Shown here: piece by piece, positions 46,918 to 59,427 of the stretch | Layout of the letters: every line of letters begins with the position of its first letter | Numbering within the stretch: the first letter of the stretch is position 1 | DNA from: Macrosoma leucophasiata | Lineage: Eukaryota; Arthropoda; Insecta; Lepidoptera; Hedylidae | Assembly: GCA_036365455.1 (NCBI GenBank) | Contig: JAWQUS010000030.1 | Location: forward strand, 7,440,001-7,504,000 | Length of the DNA stretch: 64,000 nt | Reading direction: 5' to 3' | Notes under the pieces: generated by a model | What the model was told of the DNA's origin: nothing | What the model saw: only the letters and a program-made list of their open reading frames with translations | Database searches by the model: none | Made by a program: the position numbers and the translations under genes

Positions 46918-47993
46918 AAACCTTATTATATTAGGCGCAGAAGAGTCCCGTACAATTTGCTTGGTGGGCATAGCCTTTTAGTAAAGTCCCCGTTTAATTT
47001 CCAATGCTGAAGTCGCTTTTAGTGCCTTCATCGTCGGGATCGAATTGGGTTTATGTGATATTTATTAACATTATATTGATTTCGTGCTCCAGCTTCCATT
47101 ACAAGCAAATTGTACCGGCTCTGTTTTGTCTACTGCCATATCCTTCCTACACGTCTTTAGCTTTTGTTTGTTTTTATTTTGTCTTTTTTTACAACTCCTA
47201 TTGTTTTATGATTTTTATAAAACAATTTCTAGAAACTATTTTCTATTACGTAATTAAGAACAATCGACGCAACATATTTTAAAAGATGCAGAGTGTTTAT
47301 ACGAAGGATGTGCAGTTAGAATTTTAAGGGATTATTTATAATAGTATGAATAAGTAATCACAATTGTACAGTATGCGATTTACATTTTGGAATAATAAAA
47401 AAGTTTTTTTTTGCTTTTTTACGATCCATTGGTAATATTACATTCACACATCAAATAGCATAAGGTGACACACATTTGGACTTATGTTAATAATTGAGAT
47501 TAGATATATGCAATTGTAAAATAACTTTCCGTTGTCATTGCCTGTATAGTTTTTTTTATTTCATTGCTACACACAGACATGTTCAACTTTGCATTTTGTG
47601 TGATTTCGTTACATTAAACATTAATGTCTTCAATCATTTTGGAGTATAGATCTATTTGATATTCATTTTTATTTATTATTCAGCCTAGTTTATAAAATTA
47701 GCGCGATAACAATTATTGTGAATCATTGGCATAGTCACTGTAAATGTAAGTTCGATTCGAAACGTGCAATTAACGTTTAACGTGGTTCAGATTGCAAATC
47801 ATCGATGTCATGTTGATGCTGCTAGATGATTTTACGAACGTTAGTGGAATATAAATATTTTATTTATAAATAAATCAATGTTGGCTTTTATTTAATTTAT
47901 TCTTTTTTACGTAATTCTTGATTCCGATTCAACGCCGTTTTCAGTGCTATTTTGCCCTTAGCTCGTGGCTGTCAATAGTGATAGGTTAGGATT
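46918..47993. other. DLAT 3' UTR and intergenic DNA
   Basis: The likely DLAT 3' UTR ends near the AATAAA at 47394. Beyond that the sequence is AT-rich, with no gene or repeat that can be defended. Confidence 0.5.
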
Positions 47994-48533
47994 CCACTGC
48001 AGAATCATTTCGTTCATCTAGATATGCTACAAACCTGATTTTTACGCATATTCATAATCTAGGAAATATAAATATCCACTAGGTTGCCTATCAAAAAATT
48101 TTAAGTGAAATAATTTTTTTTACATGTTTTTTTTCAATAAAATATCGTACACTTCACGGCAATACGTATAAAGACTGAAAAATCCCGGCTGCCGTTGCGC
48201 ACTTGGCCATCCCTACATATTTTCTTTCCGCCGCGATAACTTTTTACGTCCATAACGTACGCGTATTATTTATATATCAAATTAAAGCATTTTTTTTCCT
48301 CGTTATGATATACGGGAGCCAAATAAAATCAGAGTTTCCAAATTCAAATTAATCCAAAGCAAATAAGAGTGCTGGCTGTTAAAGCTTAATAATTGTGTTG
48401 AAAATACTTGCGGCCAAATTTTGATTGGCATCCTCGTGGTTATATATTCTCTAGATTATAAATATGTATGCGTAAAAATTAGGTTTGCAGCATATCTGGA
48501 TGAACGAAATGATTCTGCGGCGGGATCCTAACC
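47994..48533. mobile_element. 540-bp non-autonomous DNA transposon, ~80-bp TIRs, TA target site
   Basis: The left end GGTTAGGATTCCACTGCAGA continues inward (ATCATTTCGTTCATCTAGAT, ATGCTACAAACCTG, TTTTTACGCATA). It is inverted at the right end ...TGCGGCGGGATCCTAACC with about 85% identity over ~80 bp. TA flanks both ends (47992-47993, 48534-48535), as for Tc1/mariner-type elements. No transposase frame. Confidence 0.82.
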
Positions 48534-48584
48534 TATAAGCTACGAAAAAATATAGAAGTATACTTAGTAGGTATATTTCTTTTG

Positions 48585-48870
48585 AGGAGCTTGTACGTAA
48601 ACCATATAAGTTCGCCTTTAGGACCAAAACTCGAAACCTATCCTACCGTAGCGAATTGTGTGAGCCAGGGAGATTTCGTATCTCCGAAATTGTTCACCGC
48701 TGCATTGGAAGATGTCTTGATGTCTGAAATTCACACGAGAACTAAAGTAGGTAACATAGGCCACGGAATAGCAAAATTTAAGTGGCAGTGGGCAGGCCAC
48801 GTAGCTCGAAGAAGCGACGGCCGCTGGAGTAGAAGAGTTTTCGAGTGGCGACCGCGTAGCTGAAGATGAA
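48585..48870 (+). mobile_element. internally deleted RTE-like LINE fragment
   Basis: One short frame joins an RT motif (VSQGDFVSPKLFTAALEDV) directly to the C-terminal KWQWAGHVARRSDGRW...VFEWRPR block. The catalytic FADD part between them is missing. A remnant only. Confidence 0.78.
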
Positions 48871-48974
48871 GCGCTGCGAATGAGCATGAACTCAGACATG
48901 AACAACAACTCCGAGTAATTTCATTATAAAATTGATCATAAGAAAACTATCATGAAGGTAAACGTAACTTTACG

Positions 48975-49275
48975 CCTGCAATTTACCTCTGCCTACACCT
49001 TGGTAGGCAGAGGTAAATGCATACATTCAAACACCCACGATTCTCCGGTTACGTTTTGGCCCATGTAACAGGTTGCGAGCTTGTTAACATCTCCGGGCAC
49101 ATTACCGATCTCCGAGATAGGTACTTGGAAAATGAAAAAAGGATTAATTCAGAAAATTTAACAGAGATAAAGGATTTTACACCGGTATCTCTGATAGCCC
49201 CCGACCCGGAAATCGAACCCAACATCCCAGCGTAGTAGTAGTGACCCGCTACTACTAGGCTACTGAGGCAGTTAC
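48975..49275 (-). mobile_element. tRNA-derived SINE, family D
   Basis: In the minus sense the head is CTGCCTCAGTAGCCTAG...GGGTTCGATTTCCGGGT. The body includes AAAATCCTTTATCTCTG and GGTAATGTGCCCGGAGATGT. The plus-strand left end forms a TTTACCTCTGCCTAC/GTAGGCAGAGGTAAA hairpin. A second copy is at 56405-56690. Confidence 0.78.
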
Positions 49276-49426
49276 ATATCAGGAACTACATAAATATATT
49301 TTTAATCCAGAGATTCAGTTAGTTTTCTTATCTCGCGGTGAGAATGAGAATTTAATTAACCGAGTTCTTTTAATAATGCGTACCGGTGCTACTTAGGTAA
49401 TAAATTTAGTGTCTGTTTAAATAATA

Positions 49427-50700
49427 GGTTGGGGAAAAAGTCTTCGCATTATAGTATGTATGAACTTGTAATAAAATCTCTTTGGCTGTAGTATTTGTAT
49501 CTGGCTGGTTTTGGTATCATTGAAAGTTAAAATTTTAAAGAACATAATTCCAAATTCAAATTAGGCAAATATGTGATTTTCATTTGTTTTTCGTACTGTC
49601 AAGATGAGTGAATCTAATGAAGAAATTGGATACATTTTAAAATTTTATTTTTAGGTAAAAATGCAACGCAAGCGGCGAAAAAAAATTGCGATGTTTATGC
49701 ACCTAGTGCAGTGTCTGTGAGAGTAGCACAAATTTGGTTTAAGCGTTTTCAATCCGGAAATTTTGATGTCAAAGATGCACCTCGCTCTGGTCGCCCTATT
49801 ACGGATAAAACGGATGCCATTTTTGAAAAAGTGGAGCAAGATCGACGTATCAGTAGTTACGACGTAGCTGAAGAACTGAGAATTGATCACAAAACAGTTT
49901 TGGCGCATTTGAAAAAAGCTGGGTACAAAAAAAAGCTCGATATTTGGGTACCTCACGAGCTCACTGAAAGAAACCTAATGAACCGTGTACTCATTTGTGA
50001 TTCTTTATTACGACGTAATGAAACCGAATCATTTTTGAAGAAGCTGATAACTGGTGATGAAAAGTGGATCACGTACGACAAGAACGTGCGAAAAAGGTCG
50101 TGGTCAAAGGCCGGTCAGGCTTCACAGACTGTGGCGAAACCCGGGTTAACTCGCAATAAGGTGATGTTGTGTGTGTGGTGGGATTGGAAGGGCATTATTC
50201 ATTATGAGCTATTACCACCAGGCAGGACTATCGATTCTGAACTCTACTGCGAACAACTGATGAGATTAAAGCAAGAAGTTGAGAGAAAGCGGCCGGAATT
50301 GATCAACAGAAGGGGTGTGGTGTTCCATCATGATAACGCTAGACCTCACACATCTATAGCCACTCAGCAAAAATTAAGAGAGTTTGGCTGGGAGGTGTTA
50401 ATGCATCCGCCGTATAGTCCTGACTTTGCACCTTCAGATTTTCACCTGTTTCGGTCTCTTCAGAATTCTTTATTCAATGTTAGGTTAACATCACGAGAGG
50501 ACTGCCAAATCCACTTGTACACGCGGTATTTTGATGAGAAGACCCAACATTTTTATAGCAATGGGATCATGTCCCTACCTACAAGATGGCAAAAGGTTAT
50601 CGAACAAAATGGTACATACATACTTTAGTTAAATTTAAATAACCTATATTAAAAAATGTTTTGAATTATCTTAAAAAATGCGAAGAAACTTTCCCCAACC
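49427..50700 (+). mobile_element. mariner transposon, full length, TA duplication
   Basis: The ends GGTTGGGGAAAAAGTCTTCG and (inverted) CGAAGAAACTTTCCCCAACC form ~27-bp inverted repeats with a few mismatches. TA at 49425-49426 and 50701-50702 is the duplicated target. At 1,274 bp it has the normal size for mariner, and it encodes one transposase. It lies between DLAT and the MORN gene. Confidence 0.95.
49604..50628 (+). pseudogene. mariner transposase (DD34D), N-terminal frameshift
   Basis: The enzyme cuts and pastes the element at TA sites. The catalytic triad is intact: ITGDEKW, then VFHHDNARPH, then YSPDFAPSDFHLF, with 34 residues between the second and third Asp. The family signature WVPHELT is present, and the N-terminal helix-turn-helix region reads ATQAAKK...WFKRFQSGNFDVKDAPRSGRP. 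The natural start ATG (49604, MSESNEEIGYILKFYF) meets a stop at 49652-49654. The rest continues one frame over (GKNATQAAKK), so a single-base indel near 49640-49655 breaks the gene. The longest intact frame starts at 49711 and lacks part of the DNA-binding region. It is probably inactive but recent. Confidence 0.9.
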
Positions 50701-51669
50701 TAATAATATTTTCTTGTATTGATTACCTACTTTGGTCAAGGCCGTAAACAAATAGCGTGCGAAAAATTCAACTCCGGGCGCGTCATGGACGAACTGTCAC
50801 GCTCGTGTTCATGTTAAAATTAAATTTATCACATTTACTCGCTGATATCATGAGGTAACATCATTCTATTTTTACTTTAATATCTATTTCATAAATAAGT
50901 ATATATTATCAGTAGTAGGTACCTACTATCGTGGGAGGTCGGGAAATTTGGCCTATAGGACTATTTTCCACGAAGTAGATAATAAATCTATGATTTTCCA
51001 CCTATAGATACATAGGAATAGGCTACCTATAGTTAGAGCAGGTTGTACTTGACACAGAAACATGTTTTGGGACGCCAATCATCGCTCTCTTACATACAAA
51101 GAGCTTACATGAATGGACATTACGTCAGACTTCACAACCATGATTCTTTGTAGTACCTATCTGGCGTGGTACGGTTTACAGGCAAGCTAGGGTTTATTCT
51201 ACCGCTCTCGAGGCGCTTGCACCTAGGCGCGCTATTTGGGCCAGTGTGGGCCAAACTCACGCCAAACTCTATTCAAACTCTAGCAGCACCCTGTCAAATA
51301 TTAACTAGGTAAGTAGGTGGCGTTGCGTGAGATTTTAAATCCCATTGCCCATTTTCTATTTAGATATACATACATATACTCACCGATATGTAACAACGTT
51401 ATTGATTAACACTTTCCATGGTCTAACCCACTTACCTACTCATTGCAGAGATTTTCAGGCCATGTTAGCTAACTGCAATATTTTGACTATGTAGGCATAT
51501 GCACCAAAAAGTAGGTGCGCTTAGTCATATTTTTGCGGTAGGTAGGTATTCAAATCAAGACAATTACCAGCCACGAAAAAAAAAAAATGTAACTTATTGT
51601 ATAAATTAACGCAACGTATTATAAACCATCAAATTTGTCTACACTGATGTGTTTTTAATTCTAGCTAAC
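50701..51669. other. intergenic, upstream of MORN gene
   Basis: AT-rich with no gene. TTTTTAATTCTAG directly before 51665 could be a splice acceptor for a 5' UTR exon of the MORN gene. Confidence 0.4.
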
Positions 51670-54600
51670 ATGGCCAGTTCAACAGTGGAATTAGAGTCTG
51701 AGGGAACGGATGCAAAGAAACCACCGAAAGAAATAACCGTAGTCCAAGATCGAGGCATTTTCGAACATGAGACGGGAGACAAGTATGACGGATATTTTGA
51801 AGCCAAGAAAAAGGATAGAAGTGTTAAAATGCATGGCAAGCTTTTAGTTCCTATTGAAATTTAATTTTATCCACTGCTTACTGCCCCTTTCTTAAAGCTT
51901 TTGGCTCAAAAGAGACTTTAATAATTAGGTAATTTGTTTATATCTAAGTTTTATTTCGATGCATTGAGGGTCGAAATAAAAATAGTTGTGTAATGAATCG
52001 TTAGCAATCTCGGTAGCATCTTATCGATGGGTCCTATGTATATGGGCCAAAATGCAAAATTGCAACTTTACAGGAGAGACCTCCAAAGTTTAAATTTACT
52101 ATAACTTCAGATTGATAAAACCGAAGTCTACGAATCTTTGCTTGTTTACTAAGACAACTTTCCTCGTCATTTATGCTATGGTATTTTAAATGTACATTTA
52201 TTGGTTTTTATTTTACGTCACATTAGCCCATCTACGTTAATTTTTGTTAAAATTATTTTTCTTTAAGAACACCCTAAAAGGGCCAATGTGTCATATTGGC
52301 CATTATACGAGTATTATGCTAATCAGCGTAAAATGTATATATTTTTAATTTGTTACCCAAAAAATAAATTAATAAGTGAAGTAATTGATAAATTATTAAT
52401 TACAATACAAGCTAATTCGATATTGAGTTATTTATGTCACATTGACACTTATACGTTTTACTATCTGCTAACCTACTAACTGACTTTTCAGTTAGATTCT
52501 TTCAATTATAAAAAAAACGCAATAGTTTTATTCATTAATTGAAATAAAAATTGAATTTGCCATAAATCTACTCTTATGAACCCGTATTTTTGGTATTTTC
52601 ATGATCAAAAAATTACATCAATTACGTAAGGACACTGTTGCAAGAGATCTCACGTTGATTAATAAAATAATGTAATATTACTAACTGCACATTATTTTTT
52701 TGTAAATAAAATTACAAAAAAATAAAAACTTATAAACTTATCTGGTATAAACAAAATAATTAAAAATCTTTTTAATATAATCAAGTAATAAAACGACCAA
52801 ATTCAATATTAATCAGTAATTCTCACTTAGTATTCATTAATTTTCTTCATTTTCGATTTCATTAACTGCATTTGTTTGCAATGTCTTAAATGCTACTAAA
52901 TTTGGGTAATGACTAAAAAATATTCTCCCTATAATATTTTATCGAGATAAATCAAGCAAGACTTTCTTCTTGGAAGGTTGTATTGGTAACAGCTGATTGT
53001 AAAATAGTTGCAGAGGCATTTCTGTATTGTATTCATTGTAGCCATTTCTCATGTTGCCCATTCATTGTAGCACCACAGTTCCAGGGCACTCCGCTCGCCG
53101 TAGGAAAGAGTATCGGCATCCTGGGCGTTGACATATCGAGCGAAGTGCAATTCGGGAGTGATATTGAGTGTAAGACCAAGTTCTCATCCAAAAAGCTAGG
53201 GGTGCTTAACAAAGCGAGGCAGTATTCCACAAGGGAGCAGCTATTACAGCTTTATAAGGCCCAAGTGCAGGGAGCCCCATCTGGAATACTGAATAGACGG
53301 CAGTCTTCAAATACCAGCTTGGTCCACTTGACTCCCTACAAAGTCGCGTCGTTCGTATTATTAACGACCCGGGACTTACAGGCTCGAACATCTGAGCCTG
53401 CGCAGAGACATTGGGAGTCTGTGCGTTTTATATCGTCTCTACAATAGTGAGTGCTCTATTGAACTATTTGAAATATATTTGATGTGCAGTTCTCACGTTT
53501 GTTTTTGCCCAGAATGTGTAAATCCCGTATAAAGAGTCTTTCAGGGCTGGCAGTGCGTTGGCAATTCCCCTGGTGTGGAAAATGTTCATAGGCGACGGTG
53601 ACCACTTTCCAGCAGGTGGACCATCTGCTTGTCTGTCAAGTCAACCTAAACACAATTAAAAAGGTCTATAGGTAATTTGCTTTCTTGTTCGTACTGCCTG
53701 ATCTAAGTTTTTCAATGTGATTTTCAATAGTAAAAAGAACCGGCTGGCCAGAGCTGAGTGTTATATTACATGAACCACTTTGAACCCCTCCATAATTCAA
53801 AATCTGTTTAACATAAACACTAGTTCTATGTAAAATCCAAGGATGTATTTATAGGAACAAAATAACAATACGAACAAGTATTAGACTATATTTCTTTACT
53901 TTATTGGATACCCATAACAATAGCTGTTATTTAAAAATGTGAGATCTTAAAGCAGGTTAGATTTGACTTGACCAGTTCATCAGATTTTGTATTCATCAAA
54001 GTGCGGCCGTTACCCCGTTTAACGTAATATAAGTGTCAAATCGGCTGATTGGTCCAAAACATAAACAATAGCGCCGAATTTGCCCGCGTATAACTCTCTA
54101 ACTGCTCTTAGGATCTTGTACGTTTAAATTAATGTTACATATGCCGTTATACTGTCGTAAAATATCGTGTTTCTATGCAGAAATCTTTTGTTTTTTTAAG
54201 CTCACATGATTCATTATATCGATAAGATGCGTTTACAATAAAAAAGTCAAAATGGCCAAATTGTTAGTTTGGCCCTTATACATAGGACCCATCGTTATAT
54301 TCTAGTCGCTAACGTTAATTTTATATGGAAAAGATACGAACAACTCTCTAAAAAATACGAAATAATATGCAGGAACTAACTAACTCACCTACTACAAGGA
54401 GTAGCTACTACCAAATTCTATTGTTTGTAGATACAAAAAAACTAGATGGTTAGGTACCTATTCGACGAAAACTTTTTATGTCTGTACGTTTGTACTAGGC
54501 ACCATACAAAAGTTCAATGCCTCTAAAGCTCTGCCGCACATCGCTGAAGGTTTTTGTCTTTTATCAAGCATTTAATGGACCGTACATTGATCCATTCCAG

Positions 54601-55413
54601 TTCGTTATGCTGGTTACGATACGCTCTAATTGTTCAAAATCTACGATGATTTGTTTCTGTAACAGACTTATCTACTCAATTCTATTTGTTTGAAACTCGT
54701 ACGCGTTGGATTGATATTTTTTGTATGTATTTTAGCATATAATGTAATTACAATTATTATAATATAGTTGTGTACCTAGGTGAAAAAAGCGAAAGGTCAC
54801 ACACTCATCAAGAAATCTCAGAAAATACGGGAGCTAGGACTTTCTAATTTTGCACAGAGGTTCTTTTTAAAACGTAGGTGCTTATTAAGATGGGATTTTT
54901 CAAAATTGGTGTCTGTGTATTATGTTATACTTAACATGTTCGATTTCTTTAGACTGTGGTTATACATTATCTTACCCCTATTATAGTGACTATTCTATAA
55001 AACAACTTTTGACTAGTACAAAAATTGACCAATTTCCAGGCTCTGGTGTCTACACTACAGCCGAAGGCGACGTTTACACAGGCACATGGGAAACTGACCG
55101 ACTTTTCGGAGAGGAAGTGTCGATTAAGTACATCGACGGCTCAAATTACGAAGGCATGTTTAAAGACTGGTCGTACAATGGTCGAGGAAACTACCATTAT
55201 CCGGATGGCAGTGTGTTGCTTGGGGACTTCTCTGAAAACTGTCCCGTGGGAAATCTGACTTTAATAGACCCTAACGGCCATGTTTGGCTAGGCAAAGCAG
55301 ATCAGGGCTTCGGATGGTTCCAACCTGTAAACCATTTTTATAATATGCTTGAGAAAACCCGCGAAAGTAAGGTGAAGAAACGCCGTAAGACCTCAAAGAC
55401 CACAATAGTATGA
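51670..55413 (+). CDS. MORN-repeat protein (MORN2-like), two exons, GC-AG intron
   Basis: MORN repeats are ~23-residue beta-hairpin units found in cytoskeleton- and membrane-linked proteins. The partner here is unknown. Exon 1 is 51670-51835 and exon 2 is 55040-55413; joined they give 179 residues. The join completes the repeat KMHGSGVYTTAEGDVYTGTW. Later repeats read DGSNYEGMFKDWSYNGRGNY and PDGSVLLGDFSENCPVGNLT. The N-terminal ~30 residues are acidic and unstructured; the C-terminal tail is basic (KVKKRRKTSK). No GT donor preserves the frame and the repeat, but CATG|GCAAGC fits the GC-type donor consensus. The acceptor TTTCCAG is canonical. The ATG at 51670 is the first in frame after a likely 5' UTR acceptor. 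Resemblance is closest to MORN2 as remembered; a distant MORN4 or radial-spoke relative cannot be excluded. Confidence 0.82.
53060..53660 (+). mobile_element. degenerate LINE fragment (MORN intron)
   Basis: QFQGTPLAVGKSIGILGVDI, SSKKLGVLNKARQYSTREQL and LYKAQVQ belong to the region after the RT domain of a Jockey/CR1-type LINE. Downstream the match continues in a different frame (SLQSRVVRIINDPGLTG) with stops, so the copy carries frameshifts. Confidence 0.75.
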
Positions 55414-56400
55414 TGGTATGCAAATGTTATTTATTTGGTGTTTAGATATCGAATGAAAAAAAATTAATATTTGTAATCAGTTGCTTTTCTAATTTAGCAC
55501 TTAGCTTACGTACGACGTCCTTCCTATGAATGCAGGCATCTCTGCCAAATTAACCAAACATTTTGAGAGATTGTCTTGTATTGAAAGCTTAAATAATAAT
55601 AACAATAGGGGCTGTTCATATCGTGTCTATAATCTATATCAGCGGCCAAGGGAGGCGAAGAATGCAACGCTGCAACTCTTTGACCAAATAGGTTGGGTAC
55701 CTACTGCCCGAAAAAAGACTAATTATCAGTTATCGACCACGGCTGATAATACCTATTATAATGCTTATTTAGTTAGATTCCGATCGGGAAATTTGGAAAG
55801 ATTCTATTTGTTTATTCTCTAAGACATTCTATTTGTTTGTTCTCCCGTCCATTCTACCTGGTAAAGTATCATGTATGAATTAAAAAAAATATGGTTTCGT
55901 TCACTTTTATCCATTGTTTCATTTAAATAAGGGACATAGCAAAATATTAAAAATATATATAACTGCCTATGAATAAATAATGATAACTTATTTGAAGTGG
56001 GTAGCTACCTAAAACTTCAATTAAAAATACCTATAGCTTTAATGGTTACATCCTATAAGTATCAAATAGGAAGCCGATCTAGTAGAAGGAACGTACATCG
56101 TACATGCTCAGAAATATTCAACAGTGCATATTATGCACGTGCAGTGCTCTATCTACGTTTTTTGAATTTCATTTACTTATCTACAAGATCAACCATCACA
56201 GCGAGGCATCTAACGGTTTCTATGGCTACCATAAAATAAAGGAAGCTACTGCACCGAAAAGGTGGCACGCTAAGTAGGACATTAAACTTCAAGTTACGCG
56301 ATGGGACAGGAAACGACTATGTGTACCGAAAATTAAAACCGGTCAAGTATGAGTCGGTTCTGTAAAATTGAGATTCCCTATGTGTACATTATATAACTAT
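55414..56400. other. intergenic, no gene seen
   Basis: Downstream of the MORN stop. AT-rich with short chance frames only. No repeat family from elsewhere in the window was recognised. Confidence 0.45.
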
Positions 56401-56404
56401 CATG

Positions 56405-56690
56405 AGATTAACATAGCTTTTCCTATCCCCGAAGGGGTAGGCAGAGGTTAATGCATGCATTCAAGCATACATGCTAACATCCTGTTGTAAGCCTGTTGAC
56501 ATTTCCGGGCACATTACCAAATATCGAGGTACTGGGAAACTTCCTGAAAATGGAAAAATCCCAATAGAACCAGAGATAAAGGACTTTACACCATCAACTC
56601 TGATATCCGCCTACCCGGGAATCGAACCCAGGACCCCAGCGTAGTAGTAGTGGCCTGCTACGACTAGGCAACTGAGGCAGTAAATCTATA
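56405..56690 (-). mobile_element. tRNA-derived SINE, family D
   Basis: In the minus sense the head is CTGCCTCAGTTGCCTAGTCG...GGGTTCGATTCCCGGGTAGG, a good B box. The body matches 48975-49275 (TTTCCGGGCACATTACC and GAGATAAAGGACTTTACACC in plus). Confidence 0.82.
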
Positions 56691-56899
56691 GTCATAATAA
56701 TGAAAATATTAGTTTTTTTTTAATTTAGCTTGCTAAAGTAGCTATTATCTGAGATCTTTGTACTTTAGGACCCCTATTTAATATGTCACACAATACATTG
56801 TGAAAAACTTTATTTCAAAGTACGCTGAATTATCCCGAAAACGCTAGATGAGGAAAAATCGAGAGCATTTAATTTGTATTTGTTGTTATGCAGACATGT

Positions 56900-59420
56900 T
56901 TGAGTTACTGATTTTCATACGTGTATCAAAATTAGCTCAATCGGCCTTGTGACTTTTAACGAATATCGGCTGTGACGGACGGACATATAGACGCACTAGC
57001 GATCTTATAAGGGTTCAGTTTGTTACTTACGATGTAGGGAACCCTAAGAACACAAGGAACTTATTAAGTGGTTTCCGTCAACACGTTTTAATCCACGAGG
57101 TATAAGGCGTGTGATAAGTGTAAACAAATCGATATTTAGCGACTATAGTAAAGAAGGGGAGTGTTCGAGTGCGCCGTCAATTGAGTAAGAGGTCGGTTCA
57201 AGGTGTTAGTGTTAAGTACAGTTAACTCTTCGTATAAGATACGCATACATGTGACACTACGTCTTTTGAACCCACTAACCAACAGTGAAAGCTCTTCACA
57301 AGTGTATAGTCGCATACAACTACCTAATTACTTGAATACCTTTTGTTAAATATAAGTATTTACTATTTTTGGTATGTATTTTATTTATTCCGATGAGCTC
57401 CTAGAGCTCCCGTGGTCGAATTAGTATTCCTAATCTATCTGTTACTATAATCAACTACAATTTATAGTAGTGCTAAGGTCGAATGTGTTTCTCTTACATA
57501 TTGTTTCTTATTTCTAACATAAGGCAATAGATCCTCGTAAGTTGCAACGCATTTGCATTGGCATAAAATCTAACGTATGCTACTTAAAGTCCAAAGTAGT
57601 AAGTAATTTAAAAGGTCCGTAATTCATATCTTCAGAATGAATTGCAATGTACGCTACTTTCGAATCGTAACATTAAAAAAAACAGATAGAATAGGATTTG
57701 TAAAGTCAGTGCGACTTTACAAATCCTACATATTTATCAATTGTTTATGATATGGACAAATAATAAAATAAAGCTTATAGAATTAATTGAATGTTAGGTA
57801 AGTAGTATATTTTGAGGAATACTATTTCTTTATTTAACAAAGGCTGTGTCGATTCGATTATCACATGATGCAATCGAACCTAATTTTGGAAGGTGGTATG
57901 GTGCTATAAATAAAATGTAAATTTAAAAGCCTTACAAACAAAACTAAGAGTAGGTATGTTCCGGTCTCTTAATGCACATACCTACCTGCAATGATAGATT
58001 GAGGTTCCCTATTTTTCGCTAGATCTGAGCTACGAGGTATCAACATTAGGACAACGTAAAAAGGATGTGTTTTCTCAACGCTACGAGTATATTAGGAGGT
58101 TCTTCAAAGTGGCACCAAAAACTCCAACAGATTCAGGCTTGTTATTAAAATAAGAAAAAGACTGGTAACGTTTGCTCTTTCCGCAGTAAGTATTATATCG
58201 ACTATAGATACATATAATACTCATTACTCGCCGAGACTGTCCCGGTAACATTCCTTGATGCATCAGGGAATGGAAGAGTCCAGGACCTTTATTGCAATGT
58301 CTATCCGAAGTCTTCCGTGATGCAATCGCTTTTAGCATATCACGTTTTTTGCATTCGTCAATTAATTAAGGAGGCAACATCTTAATTTGGTATAATGCTG
58401 TAATTTCAAGTCGCCATAATCAGAAGTAGCAAATGGCGACGCCTACGGACGGATTCAATTAATATTGTGACATGTTCGGTCTCTCGTTTTCAAGTTGTCT
58501 TTAGTTGAATTGGCATTGTGGTTTTGACCTCGACTGTACGCCCACTAATTGCACCAACTCTCCGTCTTTGTAGTAGAAAGAACTCTTGCATTTTACAAAT
58601 CGTTTGGAAGATCTACATTTAGTTAACTTTCGAATAAATGTTATTGTGATAACAACTATGCGAAACAAGACTGAAAGTAGAAGTATTTCTATAATATATT
58701 AGGTAAATAGATAAGTATTTACCTATTATAGAACACAAAAAGTACAGGTTTCGAATAAGTTTTTTTTTTATTTACACGTCTGATTGTCAACATTGTAATT
58801 AATACTTGTAATAAAATTCCAGAAAATAGGTGATGATACGGTTTACCTTTAGCTACCTACTTACTTCGATCGATGCCTACAAAGGTCATTTTGTGTTTTT
58901 GTTACTTCCTCCATATGCCAGATACCGATACAGATGTTACAAAGATCTGCGATTGCGGTTAAATGTAGATATATAACATACATAGTTTAACGTTGGTATG
59001 TTATATGTATAGACAGAGGTATATGTGTGTAGGTATACCGACTTGTTATATTTTCTGATTTCTAAAGATTATTTATATTTTCTTCCCTATTACTTACTAG
59101 TTTACAGGTGATTGCAACAGGCAAACTTAGTATCATAATTATGGTAAGTATAGGTACATTGAGGTATACACGTACCTACCTACATAAGGATGTTGCAAAA
59201 TGCCTACCTGGTACCATTGCGTACTCGGCAATGCACAATGGTACTAAGTGGGCATTTTGCTAGTACAGTGCTAAAGAAATAGGTAAATAAAGATCATCTT
59301 AATTATTAGACTGATATACCTACCTACTTAGATTTCCTTTAGAAACAATATTTTAAGAAATTAAATTACTATATTATACGAGGTACCTATGGGTCGCTAT
59401 GGCTAATGTAGCATGACATA
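56900..59420. other. intergenic; small hairpins and a repeat scrap
   Basis: About 56930-57050 has a GACGGACGGACATATAGACG / TTATAAGGGTTC / GGAACCCTAA pattern typical of an old transposon remnant; a related scrap is at 3640-3720. AGGATTTGTAAAGTC is perfectly inverted at 57693-57707 and 57713-57727. A 66-nt imperfect hairpin lies at 59195-59260. No gene seen. Confidence 0.5.
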
Positions 59421-59427
59421 ATAGACT

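Noticed and set aside
58081..58338. 85-codon minus-strand frame
   Set aside because: No motif, no splice context, ordinary intergenic composition.
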